This document shows, one piece after another, positions 8,264 to 16,091 of a stretch of 19,364 nucleotides of DNA. Source of the DNA: Thermodesulfatator sp. (GTDB lineage: Bacteria > Desulfobacterota > Thermodesulfobacteria > Thermodesulfobacteriales > Thermodesulfobacteriaceae); contig JALWCD010000229.1 in assembly GCA_027036915.1 (NCBI GenBank), positions 1 to 19,364 on the forward strand. Direction: 5' to 3'. Each line of letters starts with the position of its first letter. The stretch's first letter is position 1. The notes under the pieces are model-generated. The model had not been told where the DNA came from and ran no database searches. It saw only the letters and a program-made list of their open reading frames with translations. A program made the position numbers and the translations under genes.

Positions 8264-8341
8264 GGGCCTATACAAACCAGAAAAAAGCCCACTTTACAAG
8301 ACTTCTTAAGGCCTTCGAGGCCGCCGGTTTTCCTTCAGGAT

Positions 8342-8370
8342 ATTATAAATTCCATAAAACTGAAAGTAAT
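8342..8370 (-). promoter_or_regulatory. Possible promoter for livG operon
   Basis: On the minus strand a perfect TATAAT is at 8347-8342, with a poor -35 (ATTACT, 8370-8365) 17 bases upstream. The surrounding stretch is AT-rich and lies about 80 bases before the livG ATG. The implied leader contains a small GC hairpin (GGCCT/AGGCC, 8310-8322). The weak -35 keeps this tentative. Confidence 0.3.
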
Positions 8371-8468
8371 AATTTCCAAACAGGAAAAATTTCAAACTTT
8401 TATGTCTTGAGATTACCGAAAATTTTATAAATTGGTTGGTTAGGATGGCCTGAGATTGAAATAAGAGG

Positions 8469-8496
8469 TTCAGAGGATGTTAAAAATCCGTATAAT
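8469..8496 (+). promoter_or_regulatory. Probable sigma70-type promoter of the torD-psrAB operon
   Basis: TTCAGA at 8469-8474 (four of six consensus positions) is followed after 16 bases by a perfect TATAAT at 8491-8496. It lies 40 bases before the ATG of the chaperone gene, in the AT-rich divergent region between livG and this operon. No regulator site could be identified with confidence. Confidence 0.55.
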
Positions 8497-8536
8497 CGAC
8501 CTTGCAAAATTTCAAAGAGAGGAGTAAAAGGGGGCC

Positions 8537-9094
8537 ATGTTCAAGCCGGAAGACCTGCGCGCCGTGGCCGAGGCCTTTCTTTACCCCGAGGATCCTTCTT
8601 TTCCGGGGATGACTTCTTATCTGGCTGCTCTGGCGCGTCAGCTGGGCTTGAAGGTCGAGGGAGACTTCATGGTCTCCGATCTCGAAGACCTCAAGGTGGA
8701 ATATACCCGTCTTTTCATCACTTCTCCCCATCGTACGCCGGCGCCTCCTTACGCTTCGGTTTATCTTTCGAGCGATCGCCGTCTCAAAGGGGAGGGCTAC
8801 GATCAGGCCCTGGCTTTTTATCGGGAGGCCGGATATCAGCCGGTGGAGGAGGGGGAACTTGCGGATCACGTGGCCTACGAACTCTCCTTTATGGCCCTTC
8901 TTCTGGAGGAGGGGCGCCGGGATCTTTTAAAGAGGTTTCTTGAGGAACATTTTTTGAAGTGGTATCCCCGGTTTCTCACGGCCCTTAAGCAGGCTCAACC
9001 CCGGCCCTTTTATCGGGCGCTGGGAGATCTGGTTTTAAGCCTTACAAATAGATTGCGGGAGGAGGTTGCGCATGAAAAGGAGAGATTTTCTTAA
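8537..9094 (+). CDS. TorD/DmsD-family molybdoenzyme maturation chaperone
   Basis: This 185-residue, all-helical cytoplasmic protein has the hallmarks of the TorD/DmsD (NarJ-like) family: EYTRLF at 55-60, PPYASVYLS at 70-78 and DHVAYELSFM at 110-119. These chaperones bind the twin-arginine leader of a molybdenum enzyme, hold it until the cofactor is inserted and then release it for Tat export. Its partner is almost certainly the next gene, a Tat-leader molybdoenzyme whose ATG lies 23 bases inside this gene. GAGGAG (about 8519-8524) and GGGGG nearer the ATG can serve as ribosome binding sites. The substrate enzyme cannot be told from this protein alone. Confidence 0.88.
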   Translation: MFKPEDLRAVAEAFLYPEDPSFPGMTSYLAALARQLGLKVEGDFMVSDLEDLKVEYTRLFITSPHRTPAPPYASVYLSSDRRLKGEGYDQALAFYREAGYQPVEEGELADHVAYELSFMALLLEEGRRDLLKRFLEEHFLKWYPRFLTALKQAQPRPFYRALGDLVLSLTNRLREEVAHEKERFS

Positions 9095-11453
9095 ACTTTC
9101 GGCGGGGGCCTCGCTGGCTCTGGCCGGTCTGAAGCTCCGCTCCGAGGGGCTTTTCACCAAGGCCTACGCACACTGTGCCTCAGGAAAGGAGCTTCCCGGA
9201 AGCCTGGGAGCCAGAGAGGTAACCTCGGTCTGTGAGATGTGTTTCTGGCGGTGTCCCATCGTGGCCAAGGTCAAGGGCGGGAAGGTGGTCAAGATTGAGG
9301 GCAACCCCAAGAGTCCCACCAACGGTCGGGGAGACAAGGCCCGGGTCTGTGCCCGGGGCAACTCCGGGGTCAAGCTTCTCTATGATCCCGACCGGGTTCT
9401 TCATCCTTTAAAGAGGGTGGGGGAACGGGGAGAAGGAAAGTTTGTAAAGATCTCCTGGGATGAGGCCCTGGACGAGGTGGCCCATAATCTCAAAAAGGTC
9501 AGGGACAAATATGGTCCTCACGCCCTGGCCTACTTCGATCACGGAGCCTCTGCTGAGCCCCTCCGGGAGGTCTTCAAGGCCCTGGGGACCGAGAATTATT
9601 CCAATGAGCCGGCCTTTTTCCAGTGCGTGGGGCCGGTGGCCATAGCCTATATTTCGGCCCTGGGTTACCTCACCTCGGGGACCATGCAGTACACCGACAT
9701 GGCCAACGCCAAGGCCATGTTGCTCGTGGGCTCGCACATCGGTGAAAACGTGCATGTGTCACACGTGATGGACTTCGTGGAGGGGCTCTCCAAGGGGGCC
9801 AGGCTGGTGGTGGTGGATCCCCGCTTTTCGGTGGCCGCGGGCAAGGCCGACATCTGGCTACCCATTCGTCCGGGCACGGACACCGCGCTGCTTCTGGCCT
9901 GGATCAACTACGTCATCAAACACAAGCTCTACGATCAGGAGTTCGTCTCCAAGTATTGCGAGGGTTTTGAGGCCGTAAAGAAGGCCGTGAAGGACTGGAC
10001 GCTTGAGCGGGCGGCCCGGATCTGCGATCTGCCCAGGGACAAGATGGAGGAGGCCATCAAGATCCTGGCTGAAGCCCGTCCGCACGTTCTCATTCATCCC
10101 GGGCGGCACTCCACCTGGTACGGCAAGGGCGATGTTTATCGGCACCAGGCCCTGGCCATTCTGGCGGCCCTCTTCGGAGCCATAGGGACCCCCGGCGGTC
10201 TCTATTTCCCCACGCCCATCTCCCTCGGCCATGTGCATTCGGTAAAAGAGGTCGAGCCCAGGGAGTCCGACGAGCCCCTTAAAGACAAATACCCCTTTTC
10301 CGGGCCGTTGCCCGGAAATCCCACCCATGAGATCATCCAGGCCACCCTTACGGGAGAACCCTATCCCATTCGGGCCTGGGGAATCTGCGGGGTGAACATC
10401 CTGCAGACCATTCCGAATCCCTATCAAACCATGGAGGCCATCCGGAAGCTGGATTTCATCTTCTCCTTTGAGATGTATCCCACCGAGACCGCCCTCTGGT
10501 CGGACATTGTGCTTCCCGATACGGTCTATCTTGAGCGCTATGACGACGTTTACACCTACGACGGGCTTCCCGAGTGTTACGTCACGGTCCGTCAGCCGGC
10601 GGTCGAGCCGTTAGGCGAGGCCCGTTCGCCCTTCTGGGTGGCCAGGGAACTGGCCAAACGCCTGGGGCTTGACATCTTCCATGCCGAATCCGAGGTGGAG
10701 ATCATAAACGAAAAGCTGAAGGGCCTTGGGCTCACGCTTGAGGAGCTCAATAAGCAGGGCGGTCTGGTGGTTCTTCCGGCCAAGGCGGCCTATGATCGGG
10801 AGAACTTCAGGAACATCTTCGGGGAGAAGGGCTTTAAAGTGCAGCTGGCCATCGAGGACTTTGCGGACGAGGATTTTTCGCCGGTTCCGGTCTTCGAGCC
10901 CACCCCGGCTCCGCCCAAAGGGTTCGCGCGTCTCATTTACGGCCGGGTGCCGGTCCACACCTTCAGTCGGACCATGAACAACGAATGGCTCCACCATGAG
11001 TGGCCGGAGAACCAGGCCTGGATCAACGACGAGGTGGCGGCCAGGCTTGGAATTAAGGACGGGGACGAGATCGTGCTCGAGAACCAGGACGGCAAGCGTT
11101 CCTTCCCGGTCAAGGCCAAGGTTACCCCTGGTATCCGTCCGGACTGCATCTATCTACCCCATGGTTTCGGGAGCCTTTCTCAGAAGCTCTCCCGGGCCTA
11201 CAAGAAGGGGGCGAGCGACCAGTTCCTCATCACCCATTACGTGCAGGACCCCTTCATGGGGGCCTCGAGCCACCGTACGAGCTTTGTGCGCATCGTGAAG
11301 GACGGCAAGGTCCTCAATATCCCTGAGCTTCGCCCGGTCCCGCCCGAGATTCCGCGGTTCGAGCTGGCGGCGGCGAGCGTGCAGAGTACCTGCGGCCTTA
11401 AAAAGAGGAAAAAGAAATCTCGCCGCAAGGCTAGACCGATTGAGGGTTGCTAA
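9072..11453 (+). CDS. psrA: Tat-exported Mo-bisMGD oxidoreductase catalytic subunit (PsrA/PhsA-like)
   Basis: The 793-residue protein opens with a twin-arginine leader (MKRRDFLKLSAGASLALAG), so it works in the periplasm. An N-terminal [4Fe-4S] site is formed by C54-x2-C57-x3-C61 and C93 (VCARG). Molybdopterin domains follow, ending in a dinucleotide-binding barrel (about 620-770). C185, in FFQCVGPVA, is the likely molybdenum ligand, so this is a Cys enzyme and not a selenoprotein. Family relatives reduce polysulfide, thiosulfate, tetrathionate or arsenate. The overall pattern is nearest to polysulfide/thiosulfate reductases, but the substrate is not fixed by sequence. I chose ATG 9072 over TTG 9066 because GGGAGGAGG ends 6 bases upstream. 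The C-terminus carries an unusual basic tail ending in a Cys. Confidence 0.85.
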   Translation: MKRRDFLKLSAGASLALAGLKLRSEGLFTKAYAHCASGKELPGSLGAREVTSVCEMCFWRCPIVAKVKGGKVVKIEGNPKSPTNGRGDKARVCARGNSGVKLLYDPDRVLHPLKRVGERGEGKFVKISWDEALDEVAHNLKKVRDKYGPHALAYFDHGASAEPLREVFKALGTENYSNEPAFFQCVGPVAIAYISALGYLTSGTMQYTDMANAKAMLLVGSHIGENVHVSHVMDFVEGLSKGARLVVVDPRFSVAAGKADIWLPIRPGTDTALLLAWINYVIKHKLYDQEFVSKYCEGFEAVKKAVKDWTLERAARICDLPRDKMEEAIKILAEARPHVLIHPGRHSTWYGKGDVYRHQALAILAALFGAIGTPGGLYFPTPISLGHVHSVKEVEPRESDEPLKDKYPFSGPLPGNPTHEIIQATLTGEPYPIRAWGICGVNILQTIPNPYQTMEAIRKLDFIFSFEMYPTETALWSDIVLPDTVYLERYDDVYTYDGLPECYVTVRQPAVEPLGEARSPFWVARELAKRLGLDIFHAESEVEIINEKLKGLGLTLEELNKQGGLVVLPAKAAYDRENFRNIFGEKGFKVQLAIEDFADEDFSPVPVFEPTPAPPKGFARLIYGRVPVHTFSRTMNNEWLHHEWPENQAWINDEVAARLGIKDGDEIVLENQDGKRSFPVKAKVTPGIRPDCIYLPHGFGSLSQKLSRAYKKGASDQFLITHYVQDPFMGASSHRTSFVRIVKDGKVLNIPELRPVPPEIPRFELAAASVQSTCGLKKRKKKSRRKARPIEGC

Positions 11454-11479
11454 AAAGTTTGCGTTAAAGGAGGTCGAAA

Positions 11480-12307
11480 ATGAAACAACAATGGGCCATG
11501 GTCATAGATTTAGATCGATGTGTGGGGTGCCATGCGTGTGCGGTGGCCTGCCGGGCGGAATGGCAGGTGCCGGTCAATCCCGATTATGACGGCTATTCCT
11601 TTATCGACGATTATGACAAATGGCTGGAGACGGTTTCGGCCGAAGGCGGGGACTATCGCCGGAACTGGGTCCTGCGCCTGGGGCCGGAGCGGACCAGCAA
11701 GGGAGAGATCGCCTTCACCTTCTTCCCCGGGCTGTGTAACCACTGTGATCGTCCGGTGTGCGTGGATGTCTGTCCGGTAGATCCCGAGGAGCGGACCTTC
11801 AAGTGCCATAAGACCGGAAAGACCGTGACCATGGAGATTAAGGCCACCTACAAGGAGCCTTTTACGGGCGCGGTCCTCATCGACAAGGAGCGCTGCATCG
11901 GCTGCGGCAACTGCGTGGAGGCCTGCCCTTACAAGGCCCGCTACCTCAACGATACCCTTGACGAGCCCAAGGCCGACAAATGCACCTTCTGTTACGAGCG
12001 GGTGACCCGGGGGGAACTTCCGGCCTGCGTGAAGACCTGCATCGCGGATGCCCGGATCTTCGGTGATCTGTCCGACCCCAATTCGGAGGTCTCAAAGCTT
12101 GTGCGGAGCGGAAAGGCCCGGCCTCTGGAGTCGAAGGTGGTAAAGATCGGCCCCAACGTTTACTTCATGGGCAAGGAAAAGAACCTGGAGCTTCTTTTCA
12201 AACACTTTGCGCCGCGCAAACGCACCTGGGAAGAAGTGGAGGTCAGGGCCCGCAGCCGCCGCGGTATCCTCAAACTGGCCCTAAGAAAACTCCCCAAACT
12301 GGGCTAG
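11480..12307 (+). CDS. psrB: Four-cluster Fe-S electron-transfer subunit (PsrB/DmsB-like)
   Basis: The 275-residue protein has four ferredoxin-type cysteine groups: C14/17/20/24, C86/89/94/98, C139/142/145/149 and C168/171/183/187. All sixteen expected Cys are present, enough for four [4Fe-4S] clusters. It would pass electrons between a quinone-linked partner and the molybdoenzyme encoded just upstream. It has no Tat leader of its own, so it is probably exported folded together with the catalytic subunit. The loop between groups II and III is longer than usual (about 40 residues, with an extra Cys at 109). The C-terminal 50 residues are very basic. AAAGGAGGTC lies 5 bases before the ATG. No NrfD/PsrC membrane subunit follows; a terminator does. 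Confidence 0.88.
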   Translation: MKQQWAMVIDLDRCVGCHACAVACRAEWQVPVNPDYDGYSFIDDYDKWLETVSAEGGDYRRNWVLRLGPERTSKGEIAFTFFPGLCNHCDRPVCVDVCPVDPEERTFKCHKTGKTVTMEIKATYKEPFTGAVLIDKERCIGCGNCVEACPYKARYLNDTLDEPKADKCTFCYERVTRGELPACVKTCIADARIFGDLSDPNSEVSKLVRSGKARPLESKVVKIGPNVYFMGKEKNLELLFKHFAPRKRTWEEVEVRARSRRGILKLALRKLPKLG

Positions 12308-12335
12308 TCCCCCCTCTTTCCTAAGGTCGTCTTCC

Positions 12336-12370
12336 GGGGGAGGCCTTATCGGTCTCCCCCCTTTCTTTTA
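12336..12370 (+). terminator. Rho-independent terminator after psrB
   Basis: GGGGGAGGCC at 12336-12345 can pair with GGTCTCCCCC at 12351-12360 (one G:T pair) around a five-base loop. A pyrimidine tract CTTTCTTTTA follows immediately. It begins 29 bases after the psrB stop and separates the respiratory operon from the nrd operon. Confidence 0.85.
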
Positions 12371-12461
12371 AAGACCTCCGCCATAATTTGATTTCCCCTT
12401 CTTTTGCATAATGGGGGAGGAGAAATTTCACAGGGCCCTTCTTCAGGGTCTGCTCCTAAGT

Positions 12462-12477
12462 ATACAAGATATTGTAT
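12462..12477 (+). promoter_or_regulatory. NrdR box 1
   Basis: ATACAAGATATTGTAT matches 13 of 16 positions of the NrdR consensus ACACAATATATTGTGT as I recall it, and is close to palindromic. It lies just upstream of the nrdD -35 box. NrdR is the ATP/dATP-sensing repressor of ribonucleotide reductase genes. Confidence 0.75.
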
Positions 12478-12488
12478 TATTGTGCTAA

Positions 12489-12516
12489 TTGACACCCTGT
12501 ATCCTGTGGGTATAAT
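12489..12516 (+). promoter_or_regulatory. Consensus sigma70 promoter of nrdD
   Basis: TTGACA (12489-12494) and TATAAT (12511-12516) are both perfect, separated by 16 bases. The expected start of transcription is near 12523, about 26 bases before the nrdD ATG. GAGGAGG at 12538-12544 is the ribosome binding site. The second NrdR box overlaps the -35 box and spacer, so bound NrdR should block polymerase. Confidence 0.85.
12492..12507 (+). promoter_or_regulatory. NrdR box 2 (weaker)
   Basis: ACACCCTGTATCCTGT matches 11 of 16 positions of the NrdR consensus. It begins 30 bases after box 1, close to the three-helical-turn spacing typical of paired NrdR boxes. It overlaps the -35 element of the nrdD promoter. 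Confidence 0.6.
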
Positions 12517-12548
12517 CACCAGAAAAACTTACGAAACGAGGAGGCGGG

Positions 12549-15500
12549 ATGGAGCCCTTGGTCAGAAAACGCGACGGTAAATTCCAGCCCTTCAATCGTC
12601 ACCGTATTGTGCGGGCGGTTTTCAAGGCCCTGCGGGCAGTAGGCCAAAAGGATAAAGCCGCGGCGGAAAAGGTGGCGGATGCGGTGGCGGTAAAACTTTA
12701 TCGTCAGTACTTCAAACACGGGGGGGTGCCTCACGTAGAGCAGATTCAGGATCTGGTGGAAAAGACCCTCATGGAACTCGGTTTTTCCGAGGCGGCCAAG
12801 GCTTACATCCTCTATCGGGAGAAGCGCCGCGAAGCCCGGGAGCTGGGGAAAGCCATCCTCGACGGAGTCAACCTTATCGAGGAGTACCTCACCCGGGAGG
12901 ATTGGCGGGTGCAGGAAAACTCCAACATGAATTACAGCCTCCAGGGACTCAACTTTCACATCTCCTCCTCGGTGGTGGCCCGCTACTGGCTGAACAAGCT
13001 TTATCCGGCCCGGGTGGGGGAGGCCCACTTCGAGGGGGATTTCCACGTTCACGACCTGGGAGTGCTTGGTCCGTACTGTGTGGGGTGGGATCTTTATGAT
13101 CTCTTGAGGCGGGGTTTCGGAGGGGTGCCGGGTAAGGTGGAATCCGCTCCACCCAAGCATTTCCGGAGCGCCCTGGGACAGGTGGTGAACTTTTTCTATA
13201 CCCTGCAGGGGGAGGCCGCCGGGGCCCAGGCCTTCTCCAACTTCGACACCCTGCTTGCGCCTTTTGTGCGCTACGACCGGCTCTCTTACGAGGAGGTCAA
13301 GCAATGTCTTCAGGAATTCATCTTCAACGTCAACGTTCCCACCAGAGTGGGATTTCAATCGCTCGCCTGGCAGGAGCCGGTGGTGGTGCGCCGTGAGGGT
13401 CGGGTGGAGATCCTTCCTATCGGAGAGCTGGTGGACGAGGCCTTCCGGACCGAGGGACATCGGGCCTTACCTAACGTGGATGGCTACGGAAGGCCTTCTC
13501 ACGATTCTTTTGCTCTTCCGGTAAAAGGGGAACTTGAGGTCCTTGGTTGGCGGAACGGACGCGCGGAGTGGCTTAAGGTCAAGGCTCTGGTGCGTCATCG
13601 CGTGCCTCATAAGCGTTTTGTGCGTATCCGTACTGGCCGCGGCGAAACCTTCATTTCTCCTGCCCATTCCCTTTTTGCCTTCGACCAAAAAGGGAATATC
13701 CGCCCGGTAAAACCCTCGGAGCTTGAGACCGCCCGTCCCAACGCCCGAATCACCGAAAAAAACCATGTGGTGGCCCTCTCGCGGGTTTCTTCCGGGTGCT
13801 TCCGGAATCTCAGGGAGCTTGATCTGGCGGAGATCATAAGAAAGCTTCCCTGTGAGGCCAGGTCCCGGATCTATGTTCATCTCAATCCCTCGGGATGGGA
13901 AAAGATAGAGAAGAATCTTGCCCGACGCCAGAAGAGTCTCAAACAGGCCCTTTATGAACTGGGGTATTTCGACCGCACCCTTTATTACGAGTGGCGGAAG
14001 AAGGGAGTGGCGCCTTTTTCCTTCTGGGAGCGTTACGGTGATCCGGAGGACGAGGTCTCCTTCAGTCTCCGGAACTATCCTGGAGAGCGGGTTTCCCGCA
14101 GGCTTTCTGGAGAGAAGCTTGAGGCCTTTCTCACCCTTCTGGCCTTTTACATTACCGAAGGCAAAGCCTCGGGGAGCAATCTCACCATTTCGCAGGCCGA
14201 AGAGAATGCGGAGGTAATCCGCAAAGCAGTGGAGACCCTGGAGGCCGGGGGGTTTGAAACTCATCATTCCGGGTGGTCTTCGGTCTCCCGAAAGCCCACC
14301 GAAAGGCGCGTGGCCGTAATTTCGGTGAAGGGGGTTCTTTCCTATCTTATCAAACAGACCGCGGGTTTTTCGGCCCGGGAAAAGCGTATTCCCTGGTATG
14401 TATTTGAGCTTGAGCCCCGTCTCCTGGAAAAATTTCTCTGGGCCCTGGTGGAGGGAGACGGCTATTATGACGCCGCACACCGGCGTTTTGGTTTCTTCTC
14501 CTGCTCGAAAAAACTTATGGCCGGGGTGAGTCTTATCCTCTGTCGGCTGGGCTACCATTTTGTGCTCTCGCGTAAGGATCCGCGTACCGGTGTTTACGGG
14601 CTTTTCTGGTATCCGGAACCGAAACGCGAGCCCCGAAGGGAAGGAGACTTTTGCGCGGTTCCGGTTTACGAAATTCGGGAGGAGGAGTATCCCTACGAGT
14701 GGGAATACGACCTTTCCGTGGACTGTGAGACCGAAAACTTCGTGGGCGGTGTGGGGGCCATTCTCTTTCACAATACCCCTTTCACCAACCTCACCTTTGA
14801 CCTCAAGTGCCCCGAGACCCTGCGGAATCATCGGGTCATCGTGGGGGGTGTCGAACGCGAGGAGACCTACGCCGAATTTCAGGCGGAGATGGACCTGATC
14901 AACCGGGCCTTCTGCGAGCTTATGCTGGCCGGGGACGCCAAGGGGCGCATCTTCACCTTCCCCATACCTACTTACAACATCACCTGCGATTTCGACTACG
15001 ATAATCCCAACCTCGAGCCCCTCTGGGAAATGACCCGCAAATACGGCATCCCTTATTTTGCCAATTTCGTGAACTCGGATATGCGCCCGGAGGATGCCCG
15101 CAGCATGTGCTGTCGCCTGCGGCTTGACAACCGCGAGCTTGAGAGGCGGGGCGGGGGGCTCTTCGGGGCCTCGCCGCTTACGGGATCCATCGGGGTGGTG
15201 ACCATCAACCTGCCCCGCATCGCCTATCTTTCTACCTGTGAGGAGGAATTTTTTGAGCGGTTGAGCGAGCTCATGGAGCTGGCCAAGACCTCGCTGGAGA
15301 TCAAACGCAAGGTCATCGAGGATTTCACCGAGCGCGGTCTTTATCCTTACTCCCGGGTCTATCTTAAGCCGGTCAAGGAGTGTTCCGGCCAGTACTGGCG
15401 CAACCACTTTTCCACCATCGGAATCATCGGCATGAACGAGGCCTGTCTCAACTTTCTGGGCGTGCCCATCTATCATCCCGAAGGCAAGGAGTGGGCCATC

Positions 15501-16091
15501 AAGGTCCTCAGGTTCATGCGGGAGAAACTCGCGGACTTCCAGGAGGAAACCGGAAATCTCTACAATCTGGAGGCCACCCCGGCCGAGGGAGCCAGCTATC
15601 GCCTGGCCCGACTGGACAAGAAAAAGTTTTCCCGTATAAAGACCGCGGGGACGGAGAAGGTTCCCTATTACACCAACTCCGTCCACCTTCCGGTGGGCTA
15701 CACCGACGACATCTTTGAGATCCTGACCCATCAGGACGAACTCCAGGTCCTTTTTACCGGAGGGACGGTGGTCCATCTTTTTGTGGGGGAAGAGATCCCG
15801 GACATCACCATGGTGAAGGAGCTGGTCCGGGCCGTGGTGACCAATTTCCGGTTGCCCTATTTCTCCATCACCCCCACCTTCTCGGTCTGTCCGGTGCACG
15901 GGTATCTTCCGGGCAAACACGAGTTCTGCCCCTATCCCCATACCGAGGAGGATCTAGCGCGCTATGGGCGGGAGGTGGAGGTCACGCTTGAGAGTCTTAA
16001 GGGGCTTTCGTCCGGGGCCTATCAGGTAATAGAGGCCCCGGCTGAAAATCACATTTCTTCCGGCAAGGAGGTGACGCATGGCCAGGATTAA
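12549..16091 (+). CDS. nrdD: NrdD, class III ribonucleotide reductase catalytic chain, with intein and lacking the glycyl-radical tail
   Basis: NrdD reduces ribonucleotides to deoxyribonucleotides without oxygen, using a glycyl radical. The precursor is 1180 residues, or 708 after removal of the intein. An ATP-cone is at the N-terminus (VRKRDGKFQPFNRHRIVRAV). The core follows, with the active-site region SMCCRLRLD (C854/C855 of the precursor). Near the end a metal-site-like segment C1114-P-V-H1117 ... C1127-P-Y-P-H1131 is present. The frame then runs about 50 more residues and stops without the expected R-V-x-G-Y glycyl-radical motif. That motif is in the next small ORF, in the +1 frame. The intein interrupts RVGFQ|TPFTN. 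Expression is probably controlled by NrdR through the two upstream boxes. Confidence 0.93.
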   Translation: MEPLVRKRDGKFQPFNRHRIVRAVFKALRAVGQKDKAAAEKVADAVAVKLYRQYFKHGGVPHVEQIQDLVEKTLMELGFSEAAKAYILYREKRREARELGKAILDGVNLIEEYLTREDWRVQENSNMNYSLQGLNFHISSSVVARYWLNKLYPARVGEAHFEGDFHVHDLGVLGPYCVGWDLYDLLRRGFGGVPGKVESAPPKHFRSALGQVVNFFYTLQGEAAGAQAFSNFDTLLAPFVRYDRLSYEEVKQCLQEFIFNVNVPTRVGFQSLAWQEPVVVRREGRVEILPIGELVDEAFRTEGHRALPNVDGYGRPSHDSFALPVKGELEVLGWRNGRAEWLKVKALVRHRVPHKRFVRIRTGRGETFISPAHSLFAFDQKGNIRPVKPSELETARPNARITEKNHVVALSRVSSGCFRNLRELDLAEIIRKLPCEARSRIYVHLNPSGWEKIEKNLARRQKSLKQALYELGYFDRTLYYEWRKKGVAPFSFWERYGDPEDEVSFSLRNYPGERVSRRLSGEKLEAFLTLLAFYITEGKASGSNLTISQAEENAEVIRKAVETLEAGGFETHHSGWSSVSRKPTERRVAVISVKGVLSYLIKQTAGFSAREKRIPWYVFELEPRLLEKFLWALVEGDGYYDAAHRRFGFFSCSKKLMAGVSLILCRLGYHFVLSRKDPRTGVYGLFWYPEPKREPRREGDFCAVPVYEIREEEYPYEWEYDLSVDCETENFVGGVGAILFHNTPFTNLTFDLKCPETLRNHRVIVGGVEREETYAEFQAEMDLINRAFCELMLAGDAKGRIFTFPIPTYNITCDFDYDNPNLEPLWEMTRKYGIPYFANFVNSDMRPEDARSMCCRLRLDNRELERRGGGLFGASPLTGSIGVVTINLPRIAYLSTCEEEFFERLSELMELAKTSLEIKRKVIEDFTERGLYPYSRVYLKPVKECSGQYWRNHFSTIGIIGMNEACLNFLGVPIYHPEGKEWAIKVLRFMREKLADFQEETGNLYNLEATPAEGASYRLARLDKKKFSRIKTAGTEKVPYYTNSVHLPVGYTDDIFEILTHQDELQVLFTGGTVVHLFVGEEIPDITMVKELVRAVVTNFRLPYFSITPTFSVCPVHGYLPGKHEFCPYPHTEEDLARYGREVEVTLESLKGLSSGAYQVIEAPAENHISSGKEVTHGQD
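13359..14774 (+). mobile_element. LAGLIDADG-containing intein within NrdD
   Basis: Residues 271-742 of the precursor (472 aa) interrupt the conserved NrdD sequence RVGFQ|TPFTNLTFDL. The insert starts with Ser (SLAWQEPVVVR, block A). It has a block B TFISPAHSLFAF with Thr and His, and ends YDLSVDCETENFVGGVGAI...LFHN (blocks F and G) before a Thr +1 residue. Ser1, the terminal His-Asn and Thr+1 are all residues compatible with splicing. The middle holds two LAGLIDADG-type helices, LLAFYITEGKAS and LWALVEGDGYYD, each with an acidic residue at its end, so a homing endonuclease is present and may be active. A helical segment around LKQALYELGYFDRTLYYEW could be an added DNA-binding module. Without splicing the host protein would be interrupted in its core. 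Confidence 0.93.
16065..16074 (+). promoter_or_regulatory. Complete Shine-Dalgarno sequence for the small glycyl-radical ORF
   Basis: AAGGAGGTGA is a full 10-base complement to the usual bacterial 16S rRNA 3' end. It lies inside the last codons of nrdD with optimal spacing (GGAGG ends 6 bases before the ATG at 16078). It decides that the small downstream ORF is started separately. Confidence 0.85.

Noticed and set aside
9072..11453. Selenocysteine (UGA) in the molybdoenzyme
   Set aside because: The frame has no internal stop, and the likely Mo ligand is Cys185.
12411..12488. 25-residue ORF (MGEEKFHRALLQGLLLSIQD...) upstream of nrdD
   Set aside because: No ribosome binding site, and it runs through the NrdR box and to the -35 element, upstream of the likely transcription start.
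13467..15941. Very long open frame on the minus strand opposite nrdD
   Set aside because: It lies antisense to the clearly identified NrdD and intein codons in a GC-rich region with few stops. Its translation is Gly/Pro/His-rich without any recognisable motif.
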